NCBI GenBank assembly: GCA_016124795.1
Contig: WGNB01000051.1
Location: 37,914 to 101,913, forward strand
Source of the DNA: Rhodopseudomonas sp.
Lineage (GTDB): Bacteria; Pseudomonadota; Alphaproteobacteria; Rhizobiales; Xanthobacteraceae
Reading direction: 5' to 3'
DNA length: 64,000 bases
The notes under the pieces are model-generated. The model saw only the letters and a list, made by a program, of their open reading frames with translations, ran no database searches and was not told the DNA's origin. Within the stretch, counting starts at the first letter, position 1; each line of letters opens with the position of its first letter. Positions 62,493 through 64,000 of this stretch are shown in pieces. The position numbers and the translations under genes were made by a program.

Positions 62493-63260
62493 ATGCGTGG
62501 GGACCGACACAGCCAGGCCAAGCCGCCGCATGGCAAAGCCGTTGACGCGCCGGCCGGGCGAGCCCGGCGGCTAAGAATAGCGCCCTTGGCGCTGGGCCTG
62601 CCGGCGCTGGCCTTGCTTCTGGCGGCCTGCGGCACCAGTGGCAGCGGCGGCTCGTCCGGCGGCAGCAGCTTCCTCAACAAGATCAATATCTTCGCCGAGA
62701 AGAAAACCCAGGCGATGACCGATTCCGGCAATGCGGCGGCGGCGATCGCGGACAATGACGATATCGATTGCCCGGGCGTCGCGGTGCGAACCGGCGCGGC
62801 CACCTTGTCAATCGGCAAGACGCCCGGCGACGTCGACGTCAGCGCCCTCGACCTGCGTTATCAGGGCACGATCCTGCGCACGGCGCGCGAATGTCACATC
62901 ACTGCCGGCGTCATGAACATGAAGGTCGGCGTCGAGGGGCGGATCATTACCGGTCCGGCCGGCGGGCCGGGCGCGGTCGATGTGCCGCTGCGCATGGCGG
63001 TGGTTCAGGAAGGCGTCGAGCCGAAGACCATCGCGTCGAAGCTGGCGATCGTTCCGGTGACAATCACCGACACCGTCGATCGCGTGACCTTCACCCATGT
63101 CGAAAGCGACGTGATCTTCCCGATGCCGGTCCGGCCGAGCGATATCGATTCCTACGTCGTCTATGTCGGCTTCGATCCGCTGGCGCTCAAGGAAAAGAAG
63201 AAGCCGGCCCCGGTCCGCAAGCGCAGCCATAAGCCGCGTCCCGCCGCCAGGACGCAGTAA
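62493..63260 (+). CDS. Lipoprotein of unknown function
   Basis: The 255-aa protein has a long basic leader, a hydrophobic core and a lipobox LLLAACG (Cys46), then a Gly/Ser linker. A predicted beta-rich domain follows (DCPGVAVRTGAATLSIGK, TARECHITAGVMNMKVGVEGR, FTHVESDVIFPMPVRPSDIDSYVVYVGF), with a Lys/Arg-rich C-terminus. No enzymatic motif is recognised. Similar lipoproteins occur behind the thrC-M16-GNAT genes in related genomes as I recall, but the function is unknown. Confidence 0.7.
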   Translation: MRGDRHSQAKPPHGKAVDAPAGRARRLRIAPLALGLPALALLLAACGTSGSGGSSGGSSFLNKINIFAEKKTQAMTDSGNAAAAIADNDDIDCPGVAVRTGAATLSIGKTPGDVDVSALDLRYQGTILRTARECHITAGVMNMKVGVEGRIITGPAGGPGAVDVPLRMAVVQEGVEPKTIASKLAIVPVTITDTVDRVTFTHVESDVIFPMPVRPSDIDSYVVYVGFDPLALKEKKKPAPVRKRSHKPRPAARTQ

Positions 63261-63300
63261 CGCCGCCTCGGGCGGCCACGCAGACCGCCTAACCGGCGGG

Positions 63301-63957
63301 TTACCAGCCTCGCAGGTCGAGCACGGTGCCTTTCAGCGCGCGCAGATCGGAGATCACGACGCGGGCGCCGGCCTTGCGCAGGTGCGCGCCCAACTGGCTG
63401 CCGGCGTGACTGCCGCCGACAAAGCCGATCACCGTCATGCCGGCGGCGACCGCCGCGGTGACGCCGGCCGGCGAATCCTCGACGACCAGACAGCTGCCGG
63501 GATGCACGCCCATCCGGGACGCGACATGCAGGAACAGGTCGGGGGCCGGTTTGCCGTTCGGCACGTCGCTTGCCGAAAACACATTCCCCTCGAAATAGCG
63601 CAGCAGGTTGGTGCTTTCGAGGCTGACCCGGATGCGTTCGAGCGAGGCGGAGGAGGCGACGCATTTCGGCCCGCGCAGCCAGGACAGCGCGTGTGCGGCG
63701 TGGTGCGTGGCGCGCAGTTCGGCGCGGATCCGGCGCAAGGTCGCATCGGCGACGGTCTTGGCGAAATCGCGCGGCAGTTTGCGGCGGGCGGCGGCCTCGA
63801 CTTCGGCAAACATGTCCGACTGGCGGCGGCCGGTAAAATAGCGTGCGACGACGTCCGGTGTCAGCCCGAAGCCGGCCCGGATGAATTCTTGCGATACGAT
63901 CGCTGTGGCCAGCGGCTCGCTGTCGACGAGCACGCCGTTGCAATCGAAGATGACCAC
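63301..63957 (-). CDS. HAD-superfamily phosphatase with Asn in motif I
   Basis: The 218-aa protein has HAD motif I as VIFDCNGVLVDSEP (Asp5 nucleophile, but Asn7 where the general acid/base Asp usually sits). Motif III lies at GKPAPDLF and motif IV at CLVVEDSPAGVTAAVAAGMTVIGFVGG. A helical cap lies between motifs I and II, as in beta-phosphoglucomutase/YieH-type enzymes. The substrate is probably a small phospho-sugar or acid. The start is GTG 63957, preceded by a G-rich stretch. Confidence 0.85.
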   Translation of the reverse strand: MVIFDCNGVLVDSEPLATAIVSQEFIRAGFGLTPDVVARYFTGRRQSDMFAEVEAAARRKLPRDFAKTVADATLRRIRAELRATHHAAHALSWLRGPKCVASSASLERIRVSLESTNLLRYFEGNVFSASDVPNGKPAPDLFLHVASRMGVHPGSCLVVEDSPAGVTAAVAAGMTVIGFVGGSHAGSQLGAHLRKAGARVVISDLRALKGTVLDLRGW

Positions 63958-64000
63958 GGGCCCCCCGATGCTTTGGCCGGATAACCGGCGCGTTCACGGA

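Overview
The window looks like a chromosome segment of a GC-rich alphaproteobacterium of the order Hyphomicrobiales (a Bradyrhizobium/Rhodopseudomonas/Pseudolabrys-type genome). The grounds are the PodJ-like Sel1 protein, the IalB-coxB-ctaD-ctaB-CoxF-ctaG-ctaE-DUF983-SURF1 block, the thrC-M16 peptidase-GNAT block, intergenic repeats of the CGTCATCCCGG type, and a FixK/FNR-type box. The genus cannot be fixed from sequence reading alone. No rRNA, tRNA, CRISPR array, insertion sequence or phage gene was seen.

Layout. 1-5 kb: truncated TauE/SafE permease and a large PodJ-like polarity protein. 5.4-10.5 kb: a long-form acyl-CoA dehydrogenase, ApbE, an EF-hand protein, a PAS_5-like protein and a luciferase-like monooxygenase. 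10.7-17.5 kb: a Liv-type binding protein and a beta-oxidation set (acyl-CoA dehydrogenase, thiolase, cupin, FadB/FadJ-like fusion). 17.5-21.8 kb: a small Cys-rich protein behind a perfect FixK/FNR box, a RecD-like helicase, thioredoxin-type ArsC, glutamate-cysteine ligase and YbaK. 21.8-27.1 kb: GntR-dctPQM TRAP operon divergent from an amidohydrolase, with a perfect 22-bp palindrome between them, then a LysR regulator. 27.4-35.8 kb: DUF1127 protein, GT39-like membrane protein, tandem PAN protein, lepB, tldD, an ArsR-permease-thioredoxin cassette and a quinone oxidoreductase. 36-41.5 kb: a PAS-GGDEF-EAL protein and a PilZ protein separated by a 12-bp inverted repeat, two methyltransferase-fold proteins, and an Old Yellow Enzyme. 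41.6-46.3 kb: a LacI-controlled module (hydratase, cupin, HIBADH-like dehydrogenase, LacI) divergent from a core-MetE methyltransferase, with a LacI-type operator midway. 46.3-54.1 kb: ialB and the aa3 oxidase genes. 54.2-58.8 kb: accessory cassette of a WYL regulator plus VOC protein and a TetR-controlled SDR/MFS/DUF427 group, each with its own repeated operator. 59-64 kb: thrC, M16 peptidase, GNAT, a lipoprotein and a HAD hydrolase.

How it fits together. Most of the window is ordinary chromosomal metabolism. The parts most worth attention are four self-contained regulator/target modules whose operators can be read directly: GntR-TRAP-amidohydrolase, LacI-core-MetE-dehydrogenase-hydratase, WYL-VOC and TetR-SDR-MFS. 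The small Cys-rich gene placed under an apparent FixK/FNR site is also notable. The LacI/core-MetE module is the best candidate for an undescribed pathway: its methyltransferase keeps the zinc ligands of MetE but lacks the N-terminal half, and its partners are catabolic-type enzymes.
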